Source: Vondammii sp040505895 | GTDB taxonomy: Bacteria; Pseudomonadota; Gammaproteobacteria; Chromatiales; Chromatiaceae | Length of the DNA: 64,000 bases | Reading direction: 5' to 3' | NCBI GenBank assembly: GCA_040505895.1 | Contig: JBEVXU010000017.1 | Coordinates: 44,185-108,184 of the forward strand | Shown here: positions 25,753 to 34,852 of the stretch, piece after piece | How the letters are laid out: every line of letters begins with the position of its first letter | How positions within the stretch are numbered: the first letter of the stretch is position 1 | Notes under the pieces: generated by a model | What the model saw: the letters and a program-made list of their open reading frames with translations, nothing else | Told to the model about the DNA's origin: nothing | The model's database searches: none | Program-made: the position numbers and the translations under genes

Positions 25753-26685
25753 TTAGTATACCGGATCGTCCCCCGGCGGGCGTGTCTTGAAACGCCGATG
25801 GATCCATAGATATTGTTCGGGGGCTTTGCGGATCGCCTCTTCCAGTAGCTCATTGAGTCGCCTGGTGTCTGCTTCCAGATCGCCGGAGGGGAAGTTGTCC
25901 AGTGGAGGGTGGACCTCAATCCGGTAGCGTCCCTTGTCGGTGCGGTAGGGAAAGAAGGGGATAACTACAGCATTCCCCATTTTTGCGAAGCGTGAAGTGG
26001 TGGTAATGGTGGAGGCAGGCACTCCGAAAAAGGGTACAAAGAGGCTGTGGTTGCCGCCATAATTCTGATCGAAGCCATACCAGATGGCGCGTCCTTCACG
26101 CAGGGCGCTGGTCATGGTGCGTATCTCATCGCGGGGGAGCAACGGAGTGAGATGCCGGCCCCTGGCATTTTTGATGGTGTATTCCATCAGGGCGTTTTTC
26201 ATTGGCCGGTACATGGCGCCGGTGCGTCCCTGTAGCCCCATGATATGTGCGGCCAATTCCATTGAGGTGAGGTGGCCGGTAAGGAGTATGACGCCTCTGC
26301 CGTCATCAAGGGCTTTATGAAGATGTTCAATGCCATGAATCTCGGCAAGGGAGAGTATACGTTTATCGCTTCCCCACCAGGTCATGGCAGTTTCAACCAT
26401 CGACATCCCTATCGCTTCGAAGTGTTCTTTGAGCAGGGATTCCTGCTCCTCTTTTTCCAGTTCATCGAAGCAAAGGGCAATATTACGGCGGGCTATCCGT
26501 GCGCGGCTACGGATGGTTTTACCGAAAAAACGGCCCAGCAGTCGCCCCACCGCAAGCTGGATGTCATAGGGTAGTTGGTGGATCAGCCACAGCAGGCCGA
26601 GACCGAGCCAGCCCGGCCAGAAGCGGGGGCGAAAGAGTTTTGGGTCAGGGCGGCAGCTTTCACTTTTGGTTGCCGGAGGTGCCAT
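25753..26685 (-). CDS. lpxL: Lipid A biosynthesis acyltransferase (LpxL/HtrB-like)
   Basis: The 310-residue protein has an N-terminal hydrophobic anchor (WPGWLGLGLLWLIH). It has the acyltransferase H-x4-E motif in LTGHLTSMELAAH near residue 140, then GAMYRPMKN, GFDQNYGGNHSLFVPFFGVPA and a C-terminal YLWIHRRFKTRP. These match late acyltransferases that add a secondary acyl chain to Kdo-lipid IVA at the inner membrane. It starts 2 bases after msbA ends, so lipid A acylation and export are co-expressed. LpxM-type specificity cannot be excluded. Confidence 0.9.
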   Translation of the reverse strand: MAPPATKSESCRPDPKLFRPRFWPGWLGLGLLWLIHQLPYDIQLAVGRLLGRFFGKTIRSRARIARRNIALCFDELEKEEQESLLKEHFEAIGMSMVETAMTWWGSDKRILSLAEIHGIEHLHKALDDGRGVILLTGHLTSMELAAHIMGLQGRTGAMYRPMKNALMEYTIKNARGRHLTPLLPRDEIRTMTSALREGRAIWYGFDQNYGGNHSLFVPFFGVPASTITTTSRFAKMGNAVVIPFFPYRTDKGRYRIEVHPPLDNFPSGDLEADTRRLNELLEEAIRKAPEQYLWIHRRFKTRPPGDDPVY

Positions 26686-26687
26686 GC

Positions 26688-28424
26688 TTACTTATCCAGC
26701 GCGTACTGTATCTGGTAAAGCTTGCTGTAGAGGCCGTCCTGGACAAGCAGTTGCTGGTGGCTGCCGGATTCGACAATTGCGCCCTGATCGAGTACGACGA
26801 TGCGATCGGCATTCTCAATAGTGGAGAGGCGGTGGGCGATGGTGATGGTTGTCCTCCCCCGGCTCAGTCTTTCCATCGCCTCCTGAATCAGCTGCTCGGA
26901 TTCAGTATCAAGGGCGGAGGTGGCCTCGTCGAGGATCAGGATCGGTGCATCTTTGAGCAGTGCTCGAGCAATGGCGAGTCGTTGGCGCTGCCCGCCGGAG
27001 AGGCGAACACCATTGTCGCCTATAGGTGTATCCATTCCTTCCGACATCTGCTGGATGAACTCATAGGCGTTGGCGGCCTTGGCGGCGGCAATGACCTCCT
27101 CATCACTGGCGGAGCTGCAGCAGCCGTAGGCAATATTGGCACGGACGCTGTCATTGAAGAGAAAGACGTCCTGGGAGACCAGCGAGATATGATTGCGCAG
27201 AGTGTTGAGGGGCAGGTCACTGATGTCGATGCCATCAATAAAGATAGCCCCTTGGCTGGGGCGGTAGAAGGCTGGTATCAGGGCGGCGAGGGTGGTCTTT
27301 CCACTTCCGGAGGGGCCAACCAATGCGATGTTTTCACCGGGGTTAACGGTAAGCTGTATCTCCTTCAGTGCCGCATCAGTGTCGTTGGTATAGTGGAAGG
27401 AGAGCGCTCTCCACTCAATTTTTCCGTTCGCTGTATCCAGCTGTTCTGTGCCCCTGTCGGTTTCCGGAGTTTGGTCAAGGAGCTCGAAAACGCTCTCCGC
27501 AGCGGCTAACCCCTTTTGTAGCTCATTATTGATACTGGTCAGTTTTTTCAGGGGGGATAGGATCATCGCCATGGCGCTAAAGAAGGCGACAAACTCACCA
27601 ACGGTGAATCCCCCCGTTGCAGACTGCTGGGCGGCCAGATAGGCCATCAGGGCGAGAGCTGATACGGCTATCAAATGGTTGGCCTGGACGCTGCTGGTGT
27701 GAGCGATAATGCTCTTCATCTTGAATTGGCGTACCCGATTGGCAGCGCTAAAGAAGCGTTTCTGTTCGTGACGCTGACCACCAAACAGTTTGATCACCCG
27801 GCTGCCGGTGATCACCTCCTCAAGCACGTGGGTCATCTCCCCCATCTTCTGCTGCAGTGTTTTGCTGATCAGTCGCAGACGCCGGCTGACGATACGGACA
27901 AAGAAAGTAACGGCAGGTATCAGCACGAAGGCGATGAGTGTGAGCCGCCAGTTGAGATAGAGCATCAGCCCCAGCAGGCCGAGTATAGAAAGGGAGTCAC
28001 GTACCAGTGTCACCAGGACATGGGAGGCGGAAGTGGTCAACTGCTCGACATCATAGGTGACCTTGGAGAGGATGACGCCGGTGGTGCTGTTATCATAGAA
28101 GCGTGCAGGTAGCACCAGCAACTGCTGGAACATCAGCTCCCGAAGGTTGAATACTACCTTGGTAGACACAGACTCCATGGCGACACTACTAACCAAGGTG
28201 GCAACTCCCTGGACTGCAGCCAGGGCCAGCAGCAGGAGTGGGACAAGCGCTATCATTGTAGGGTCTTTGTCGACGAAGCTACCATCCAACAGCGGCTTCA
28301 TCAGGTAGGGCATGGCCGGCTGGGTGGCGGCCAGCACCACAGTGCCGAGGATGGAGACTAAAAAGGTCTTCCAGTGCGGCCGGACGTGCTGTAGAAGGCG
28401 GATGTACTGTCTGTAGGTCGACAT
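26688..28424 (-). CDS. msbA: Lipid A export ABC transporter MsbA
   Basis: The 578-residue half-transporter has a six-helix membrane domain and a nucleotide-binding domain. The latter has Walker A GPSGSGKTT (near 370), a Q-loop SLVSQDVFLFNDSV, signature LSGGQRQRLAIARA (near 475), Walker B ILILDEATSALD and the AHRLST switch. SVAMESVSTKVVFNLRE is typical of MsbA. It flips lipid A-core across the inner membrane. ATG 28424 gives the normal length; the frame stays open 31 codons further upstream without family similarity. It leads the operon msbA-lpxL-GT4-wecB-GT, divergent from the O-antigen ligase gene. Confidence 0.93.
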   Translation of the reverse strand: MSTYRQYIRLLQHVRPHWKTFLVSILGTVVLAATQPAMPYLMKPLLDGSFVDKDPTMIALVPLLLLALAAVQGVATLVSSVAMESVSTKVVFNLRELMFQQLLVLPARFYDNSTTGVILSKVTYDVEQLTTSASHVLVTLVRDSLSILGLLGLMLYLNWRLTLIAFVLIPAVTFFVRIVSRRLRLISKTLQQKMGEMTHVLEEVITGSRVIKLFGGQRHEQKRFFSAANRVRQFKMKSIIAHTSSVQANHLIAVSALALMAYLAAQQSATGGFTVGEFVAFFSAMAMILSPLKKLTSINNELQKGLAAAESVFELLDQTPETDRGTEQLDTANGKIEWRALSFHYTNDTDAALKEIQLTVNPGENIALVGPSGSGKTTLAALIPAFYRPSQGAIFIDGIDISDLPLNTLRNHISLVSQDVFLFNDSVRANIAYGCCSSASDEEVIAAAKAANAYEFIQQMSEGMDTPIGDNGVRLSGGQRQRLAIARALLKDAPILILDEATSALDTESEQLIQEAMERLSRGRTTITIAHRLSTIENADRIVVLDQGAIVESGSHQQLLVQDGLYSKLYQIQYALDK

Positions 28425-28728
28425 CGAGTATGGCGTGAAATTCAGCAATAACCAGTTGATGAAAAAGAGAAAACAGCTTTGAGCGGCTATCCTACCCATC
28501 TGTGATGGGGATGCCAAGTCTTGATTGTTCTGTTTGATGCAAATAGTGATCTCTATATCGAGACTATTAGGGAGGTAACTAGGTGTACGACCTGATACTA
28601 TTCGGTGTTAGCGGTCTTTACTGTAGACAGAAGTAGGGAGGCACGCTGGCAGTCTCAATATTATGGAGTTGGGGGGCGGCAAGTGATACCCCGACAGTGA
28701 TATATGGAAGAGTTAGTAGATTTGTATT

Positions 28729-29940
28729 ATGCGATTGATGAATGACCTCTCGTTACAGAATAAGGGATTGCTAGTTCTTTTTTCCCTGGTAATCCTATCC
28801 CTCCCGTTAAAGAACGCGATCTATCAGATCAGTTATGGACTTTTTGCTCTTCTTTTTCTTTTTTCGGTGATCAGGTCATGGAATTACAGGTTATTTCAGG
28901 AAGACATTAGGTTCTCTGTTTTGTTTGTCCTGATCATTCTGTCTATGGCCATTTCCAATTACCTTGGAGTGGAGGGGAGTGAACGATGGGAACTGCTGTT
29001 AAAATTTGTTTTTAGGTATGTGTTGCTTTTCTTTGCTGTGCTTTATCTTCTCAAAGAGAGAGTGGTGAGCATGAATTTTGTCCTGTTACTGATAGTTGCC
29101 TCATTTAGTATTCAGGCTTTTGATGGGATTTATCAGCAATATACTGGCTATGATTTTTTTGTGAATAGAAAAATTGTCGGCAACAGGCTGATGGCAGCTA
29201 CATTTTCGACCAATGCTCTTGGTTTTCTTCTTTTTGTCAATGTTAGTATATTACTCTATTACTTTATTGCTGCCGTGCAGAAGGGGCGTAGGCCACTGTT
29301 TATTGCTGCATATAGCCTGCTCATCTGTGTTAGTGCTTACGTCCTACTTCACACAGGCTCTCGCTCTTCCTGGGTGGCAGCTACCGTTTTTCTGGTAATT
29401 TTTGTTGCGCTAAATTTTCGGCGGCTCAATATAAAAAGTTATACCACTATTGCTGTTTTTGTGCTGGCAGTTGCATTGTACATAATCAACGATGACTCAG
29501 TTTTTTCCCGTTTTTCTACGCTGGTGGCAGGGCATTCCCCTATAAGAATTGATATATGGCTATTCTCCATAGAGCAGTTTTTATTGGCACCAATGTTCGG
29601 TTATGGGCTCAATAGCTACGCAGTTCTAGGTGGGCCACACCCAAATATACACATGCCGCATAATATTGTCTTTGAAATACTTATTTTTCTGGGACTGACT
29701 GGCTTGGTGCTATTTTCTGCACTCTTTATTTCGGTCTTTACGTCAAGTATCAGTGTATTTAAACGATACAGGTTGCTAGGGTCTTTTTTGATGGCGATAT
29801 TTGTGGCTATTCTTGTTGGGTACCTTTTTGATCACTCAATTACAGACAGCAAAATAACCAATACTGTTTTATTCACGATAATGGCTGTTGTCGTCAATGC
29901 TGGGCATGGTGTTATGAAGCGAGTAGATAGTCCGATATGA
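28729..29940 (+). CDS. O-antigen ligase family membrane protein (WaaL-like)
   Basis: The 403-residue protein has 10 or more hydrophobic helices and the Wzy_C periplasmic loop motif HTGSRSSWVA near residue 205. GHSPIRIDIWLFSIEQ and YGLNSYAVLGGPHPNIHMPHNIVFEIL follow, with the conserved His region. WaaL joins finished O-antigen to lipid A-core at the periplasmic face. Its place next to msbA/lpxL favours ligase over polymerase, and a separate Wzy-like gene lies at 41.3 kb. Its stop overlaps the next ATG by 4 bases. Confidence 0.8.
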   Translation: MRLMNDLSLQNKGLLVLFSLVILSLPLKNAIYQISYGLFALLFLFSVIRSWNYRLFQEDIRFSVLFVLIILSMAISNYLGVEGSERWELLLKFVFRYVLLFFAVLYLLKERVVSMNFVLLLIVASFSIQAFDGIYQQYTGYDFFVNRKIVGNRLMAATFSTNALGFLLFVNVSILLYYFIAAVQKGRRPLFIAAYSLLICVSAYVLLHTGSRSSWVAATVFLVIFVALNFRRLNIKSYTTIAVFVLAVALYIINDDSVFSRFSTLVAGHSPIRIDIWLFSIEQFLLAPMFGYGLNSYAVLGGPHPNIHMPHNIVFEILIFLGLTGLVLFSALFISVFTSSISVFKRYRLLGSFLMAIFVAILVGYLFDHSITDSKITNTVLFTIMAVVVNAGHGVMKRVDSPI

Positions 29941-30677
29941 GTCGATTCCTTCAGCGAATGCGCAGCCTCTCGGTCTATCGGTCAAATAGACGAGAGTTAC
30001 TGAAGCAGGGGGAATCGGCAAAGTATCTTTTCGAAATGGGGAAACCCTACCCCTGTTTGGATGATCGATATCAGTCAAGTGGTACTGCGAAAGGGCACTA
30101 TTTTCATCAGGATTTACACGTTGCTAGACGAATATTTGAAGGGAAGCCTGACAAGCACCTTGATGTAGGTTCCAGGGTGGATGGCTTTATTGCTCACGTG
30201 GCCTCTTTTCGGGAGATTACGATCCTGGATATCCGGCCGCTCATAGGTAAAATTCCTAATGTGTCATTTTCTCAATGCAACATTATGGGTGATCTGGCTC
30301 CAGCTCTTGTCGAGTCCACAGATTCATTATCATGTCTTCACACATTAGAGCACTTTGGTTTAGGCCGATACGGCGACCCGGTGAACTATGATGGTTATCT
30401 GGAGGGATACAATAATCTTTATCGCATACTTAGGCCGGGTGGTAAGCTTTACCTTTCTGTGCCCATCGGGCCACTGAGGATAGAGTTTGATGCTCATCGA
30501 GTATTCTCAATGGCATTTCTATTGGAGTTGGTATCAGGCGGATTTGAAGTTGATGCATTCTCCTACGTGGATGACAAAGGTGACTTTTATCCTGATGTAG
30601 GGATTGAGGGGGCTGGTGTAGAGAGTAACTTCAACTGTGTCTTTGGCTGTGGAATATTTGAGCTGACAAAGAAGTAA
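29937..30677 (+). CDS. DUF268-family putative methyltransferase-like protein
   Basis: The 246-residue protein has HLDVGSRVDGFIAHV (near residue 75), which resembles a SAM-binding loop. It has TILDIRPLIGKIPNVSFSQCNI and SLSCLHTLEHFGLGRYGD. LRPGGKLYLSVPIG and the terminal FGCGIFELTKK are typical of DUF268. The fold looks like a class I methyltransferase, but activity is not established for the family. It is translationally coupled (ATGA) to the O-antigen ligase and followed by ugd, so a role in decorating LPS is likely by context. Confidence 0.7.
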   Translation: MSRFLQRMRSLSVYRSNRRELLKQGESAKYLFEMGKPYPCLDDRYQSSGTAKGHYFHQDLHVARRIFEGKPDKHLDVGSRVDGFIAHVASFREITILDIRPLIGKIPNVSFSQCNIMGDLAPALVESTDSLSCLHTLEHFGLGRYGDPVNYDGYLEGYNNLYRILRPGGKLYLSVPIGPLRIEFDAHRVFSMAFLLELVSGGFEVDAFSYVDDKGDFYPDVGIEGAGVESNFNCVFGCGIFELTKK

Positions 30678-30722
30678 TACTGGAGCCGTGCAGGCAATGA
30701 TTAATAGAGTATCGAAAAACCA

Positions 30723-32054
30723 ATGAAAGTAACGATTTTTGGCTCAGGTTATGTTGGGCTTGTCACGGGAGCCTGTCTGGCAGAGGTGGGCAACGATGTC
30801 GTCTGCATGGATGTCGATGCGGCTAAAATAGAGATGCTCAACGGAGGTGGAGTACCTATTTATGAGCCGAGTCTGGAGGCAATGATCAAACGCAATGCTT
30901 CGGCCGGTCGTCTCTCCTTTACTACTGATCCCGGAACGGCTGTGTCGCATGGCCTGTTTCAGGTGATCGCAGTAGGTACTCCGCCAGATGAAGATGGCTC
31001 TGCAGACCTGCAGCATGTACTTGCCGTGGCAGAAACTATTGCCAGACATATGGATGACTACAAGGTGGTGGTGGACAAGTCTACTGTGCCGGTGGGTACG
31101 GCGGATAGAGTCAGAGAGCGAATTGACTCAACACTCAGGGAGCGTGGTGTTGAAGTGGATTTTGATGTTGCATCAAACCCGGAATTTCTCAAGGAGGGGG
31201 CGGCGCTGGATGACTTTATGAAGCCGGACAGAGTGGTGGTTGGTACAGACAGCGACAGGGCTGAAAATCTGCTGAAGGAGCTGTATGCGCCATTCAATCG
31301 AAATCATGAACGCTTTGTCTCGATGGATATTCGTTCCGCAGAGCTGACTAAATACGCAGCCAATGCCATGCTGGCAACTAAAATAAGTTTTATGAATGAG
31401 CTGGCCAATCTGGCTGAATTGCTGGGTGCGGACATCGAGCAGGTAAGAAACGGCATCGGCTCAGATACGCGTATCGGATATTCATTTATCTACCCTGGCT
31501 GTGGCTATGGTGGCTCCTGTTTTCCAAAAGATGTCAATGCGTTGGAGCGTACTGCAGGCCAAGTGGGCTTTGATGCAAAACTCCTCCAGGCAGTGGCTGA
31601 GGTGAATGATAATCAGAAACATATCTTGGTGGGCAAAATTGACCACCACTATGGTGGTGAGTTGAAAGGGAAGGTTTTCGCTCTCTGGGGGCTGGCATTC
31701 AAGCCAAATACAGATGATATGCGTGAGGCGCCGAGCAGGGTGGTGATGGAATCTCTGTGGGAGCGGGGCGCAAAGGTTCAGGTGTTTGATCCAGAGGCGA
31801 TGGATGAATGTCATCGTATCTATGGAGAACGCTCTGATCTTATTTATGTGGCTAGCCCGGAAGAGGCGGTTGCCGGTGCTGATGCGCTGGTGGTAGTTAC
31901 GGAGTGGAAGCTTTTCCGTAGCCCCGATTTTGAAAGAATTAAACGGGATATAAATAGAGCAGTTATTTTTGATGGGCGTAATCTCTATGAGCCAGGACAC
32001 ATGAAAGCGCTTGGATTTACCTACTATGGTATTGGCCGAGGAGAGCGCCTCTGA
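30723..32054 (+). CDS. ugd: UDP-glucose 6-dehydrogenase
   Basis: The 443-residue NAD enzyme has FGSGYVGLVTGACLAEVGNDVV and VDKSTVPVGTA. It also has SNPEFLKEGAALDDFMKPDR and the catalytic cysteine in GYGGSCFPKDV near residue 265. WGLAFKPNTDDMREAPS is also present. It oxidises UDP-glucose to UDP-glucuronate. Its stop overlaps the ATG of the UDP-glucuronate epimerase by one base (TGATG). UDP-GlcA would feed that epimerase and the decarboxylase at 34.9 kb. Confidence 0.96.
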   Translation: MKVTIFGSGYVGLVTGACLAEVGNDVVCMDVDAAKIEMLNGGGVPIYEPSLEAMIKRNASAGRLSFTTDPGTAVSHGLFQVIAVGTPPDEDGSADLQHVLAVAETIARHMDDYKVVVDKSTVPVGTADRVRERIDSTLRERGVEVDFDVASNPEFLKEGAALDDFMKPDRVVVGTDSDRAENLLKELYAPFNRNHERFVSMDIRSAELTKYAANAMLATKISFMNELANLAELLGADIEQVRNGIGSDTRIGYSFIYPGCGYGGSCFPKDVNALERTAGQVGFDAKLLQAVAEVNDNQKHILVGKIDHHYGGELKGKVFALWGLAFKPNTDDMREAPSRVVMESLWERGAKVQVFDPEAMDECHRIYGERSDLIYVASPEEAVAGADALVVVTEWKLFRSPDFERIKRDINRAVIFDGRNLYEPGHMKALGFTYYGIGRGERL

Positions 32055-33079
32055 TGCGCGTTCTTATTACAGGTTCAGCCGGATTTATCGGCTCGGCGCT
32101 TTCACTTCGTCTTTTGGCTAGAGGGGATGAGGTGATTGGTATCGACAATCATAACGATTACTACCCTCCGGCACTGAAAGAGGCGCGCTTGGCACGTCAT
32201 ATTGATCACCCCAACTACACCCATCATCGTATAGACTTGGCTGACCGTGATGGGATTCAGGCGCTCTTTGCTGAATGTAAACCTCAGCGGGTAGTCAATC
32301 TTGCCGCTCAGGCTGGTGTGCGCTACTCACTGGAAAATCCACTCTCCTATATTGATAGTAACCTGGTCGGCTTTGGCCACATATTGGAGGGCTGTCGATA
32401 TAACGATGTCGAGCATCTTGTCTACGCATCCTCCAGTTCGGTATACGGTGCAAATACTCATATGCCGTTTTCTGTGCACCACAATGTGGACCATCCTCTG
32501 AGTCTGTATGCGGCCACCAAGAAGGCAAATGAGTTGATGGCCCATACCTACAGTCATCTATATGACCTACCTACCACAGGGCTGAGGTTTTTTACTGTCT
32601 ATGGTCCTTGGGATCGACCTGATATGGCTCTGCAAAAATTCACCAGGGCCATGTTGGCCGGCGAGGCGATCAAGGTGTTCAACTACGGAAAACACCGCAG
32701 AGACTTCACCTATATCGATGATATTGTCGAGGGTGTGATAAAGGTCCTTGATAGACCGGCGCAGGGGAATCCAGACTGGGATTCGATGAATCCTGATCCC
32801 GGCACAAGCAGCGCGCCATGGCGTGTCTATAATATCGGCAACAACCATCCGGTAGAGTTGATGGACTATATCAAGGCCATCGAAGAAAACCTGGGTATTG
32901 AGGCGGAGAAAGAGATGCTGCCTCTTCAGCCTGGTGATGTTCCGGATACCTATGCTGATGTGGAAGATCTGGTGAGAGACTTTGACTACAAGCCCAAGGC
33001 CACTGTTGCTGATGGGGTAGAGCGGTTTGTTAAATGGTATGTCGATTATTACCAAGTCAATAGAGACGGGGAAGAATAG
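32054..33079 (+). CDS. UDP-glucuronate 4-epimerase
   Basis: The 341-residue extended SDR has ITGSAGFIGSALSLRLLARG and NLAAQAGVRYSLENP. It has YASSSSVYGANTHMPFS with the catalytic Ser and SLYAATKKANELMAH with Tyr and Lys. LRFFTVYGPWDRPDMALQ is the signature of the UDP-GlcA/UDP-GalA epimerases rather than GalE. It interconverts UDP-GlcA and UDP-GalA. It sits between ugd and a UDP-HexNAc dehydrogenase with no gaps, in one acidic-sugar operon. Confidence 0.9.
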   Translation: MRVLITGSAGFIGSALSLRLLARGDEVIGIDNHNDYYPPALKEARLARHIDHPNYTHHRIDLADRDGIQALFAECKPQRVVNLAAQAGVRYSLENPLSYIDSNLVGFGHILEGCRYNDVEHLVYASSSSVYGANTHMPFSVHHNVDHPLSLYAATKKANELMAHTYSHLYDLPTTGLRFFTVYGPWDRPDMALQKFTRAMLAGEAIKVFNYGKHRRDFTYIDDIVEGVIKVLDRPAQGNPDWDSMNPDPGTSSAPWRVYNIGNNHPVELMDYIKAIEENLGIEAEKEMLPLQPGDVPDTYADVEDLVRDFDYKPKATVADGVERFVKWYVDYYQVNRDGEE

Positions 33080-34378
33080 ATGCAGCTGAAAGAGAAATTA
33101 GAATCAAAAGCTGCCGTAATTGGTATCGTCGGCCTTGGGTATGTGGGATTACCACTGGTACTCCGCTATTGCGAAGTGGGATACAAGGTTATCGGTTTTG
33201 ATATAGATCCAGCCAAGATTGAAACACTGAGGTCTGGTGAGAGCTATATTGAGCACATCTCTCATGAGTCAGTTTCGGTGGCTGTGAGGAAGGGTTTTGA
33301 AGCTACCTGTGATTTTTCTCGTGCAACTGAAGCAGATGCACTTATTCTTTGTGTTCCAACCCCATTGGATCGTCACAGAGAACCGGATCTCAGTTATGTC
33401 ACTGGTACGATGGATTCCCTACTCCCTTATCTTCGTGAAGAACAAGTGATCTCTCTGGAGAGCACAACCTACCCCGGTACTACCGAAGAGGAGTTGATGC
33501 CGCGTATTGAGTCAACAGGACTCAAGGTTGGTGAGAATGTCTATCTTGTCTATTCACCGGAGAGAGAGGATCCGGGAAACCCCGACTTTGTCACACGAAC
33601 CATTCCCAAAGTGTGTGGGGGAGTAACCGGGCCGTGTCGTGAAATAGGAAATGAACTGTACAGGCAGGTAATAGACAATGTTGTAATGGTTAGCTCTACC
33701 AAGGCTGCTGAAATGACCAAGCTATTGGAGAATATCCACCGGGCAGTCAATATCGGCCTGGTTAATGAGATGAAGATAGTGGCTGATAAGATGGGCATCG
33801 ATATTTATGAGGTGATTGACGCCGCTGCTACCAAGCCATTTGGTTTTGTCCCCTATTACCCTGGTCCGGGTTTGGGTGGGCACTGTATCCCTATAGACCC
33901 TTTCTATCTGACCTGGAAAGCACGTGAGTATGGAGTGCACACTCGTTTTATTGAACTGGCCGGTGAGGTGAACAGTAGTATGCCTGAGTGGGTGGTGTCG
34001 AAGGTAGCCGATGGTTTGAACCTTCATGGTAAATCGGTCAATGGCAGCAGAATTCTTATTCTTGGCATCGCCTACAAAAAGAATATTGATGATATGCGCG
34101 AATCACCGGCTGCACTGATACTCGAGCTGCTTAGAGATAAGGGGGCCGAGATCAGTTATTCAGACCCTCATGTACCAAAGTTTCCGGCGATGAGGAAATA
34201 TGATTTTGATCTATCTAGTGTGGATTTGTCGGCTGAGATGATCAGAGAATATGATTGCGTTGTACTGACGACGGATCATGATCTTTTTGACTATGACATG
34301 ATCCGTGATAATGCGTCTCTTATTGTCGATGCACGTGGTAAGTACAGAGACTCTACGCCTGGTATCATAAGGGCCTAG
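33080..34378 (+). CDS. UDP-N-acetyl-hexosamine 6-dehydrogenase (WbpA-like)
   Basis: The 432-residue nucleotide-sugar dehydrogenase has IVGLGYVGLPLVLRYCEVGY, FDIDPAKIETLRSGESYIEHI and CVPTPLDRHREPDL. It has LESTTYPGTTEEEL, the catalytic cysteine in GPGLGGHCIPIDPFYL (near 273), and AYKKNIDDMRESPA. The SGxSYIxHI and ESTTYPG features favour the WbpA type, which makes UDP-GlcNAcA, over WecC. Starting from UDP-ManNAc (WecB, 23.5 kb) it could instead give UDP-ManNAcA. It starts 1 base after the epimerase. Confidence 0.88.
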   Translation: MQLKEKLESKAAVIGIVGLGYVGLPLVLRYCEVGYKVIGFDIDPAKIETLRSGESYIEHISHESVSVAVRKGFEATCDFSRATEADALILCVPTPLDRHREPDLSYVTGTMDSLLPYLREEQVISLESTTYPGTTEEELMPRIESTGLKVGENVYLVYSPEREDPGNPDFVTRTIPKVCGGVTGPCREIGNELYRQVIDNVVMVSSTKAAEMTKLLENIHRAVNIGLVNEMKIVADKMGIDIYEVIDAAATKPFGFVPYYPGPGLGGHCIPIDPFYLTWKAREYGVHTRFIELAGEVNSSMPEWVVSKVADGLNLHGKSVNGSRILILGIAYKKNIDDMRESPAALILELLRDKGAEISYSDPHVPKFPAMRKYDFDLSSVDLSAEMIREYDCVVLTTDHDLFDYDMIRDNASLIVDARGKYRDSTPGIIRA

Positions 34379-34849
34379 TGAACAGTTGGGTTAATTATCG
34401 AGCCTGTCTAGTACAATATTTACTATCAGTTTGTTTTTAATTACGAGTAATCGCATGAAGAGTTGGTTGTTGATGACTTCATATTTTATTTAACCATCGT
34501 ATTGTGGTTGTTATGTAGCGATATATCTACGAATTTACAAATAGTCACTTAATTTGATCGCCTTACTCTTTTTGCATTTTGGCGATCACAAGTTGAAGAA
34601 TAGCTTTATTCATAAATTACTTTTTTAGGATATCCTTGGCTAGAACGGGTTCATCAAATGATGGAAAATGATCCCGCTCTAGCCATCTTGAATACCTGCC
34701 AAAGGGACGGAGCGATAAGCTTCTGAATACTATAAATAGCTGTAGCGTCGGTGCGATTGTATATCCCAAAGATGGATTTTCTTTGTATGTGATAGATGCA
34801 CCGATAAAATCAGACTAAAAAGATACAAATCAGAATTAAGGGAGAGTAT
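34379..34849 (+). other. 471-base AT-rich gap with inverted repeats
   Basis: I see no convincing gene here. GATCGCC at 34557-34563 faces GGCGATC at 34582-34588. A stronger hairpin lies at 34638-34684. AGCTGTAGCGTC at 34738-34749 matches 9 of 12 positions of the enterobacterial ops element, which is weak. The gap separates the uronic-acid operon from the UDP-xylose synthase gene, so a promoter for the latter is likely here, but I cannot place it. Confidence 0.4.
34638..34684 (+). repeat. Long hairpin upstream of UDP-glucuronate decarboxylase gene
   Basis: GGCTAGAACGGG (34638-34649) pairs with CCCGCTCTAGCC (34673-34684) at 11 of 12 positions. The 23-base loop itself contains CATCA/TGATG. No T-run follows, so it is not a standard terminator. 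Confidence 0.6.
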
Positions 34850-34852
34850 TTG

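Noticed and set aside
26499..27509. 336-codon open frame antisense to lpxL/msbA
   Set aside because: It spans the junction of two well-supported genes and has shadow-like composition.
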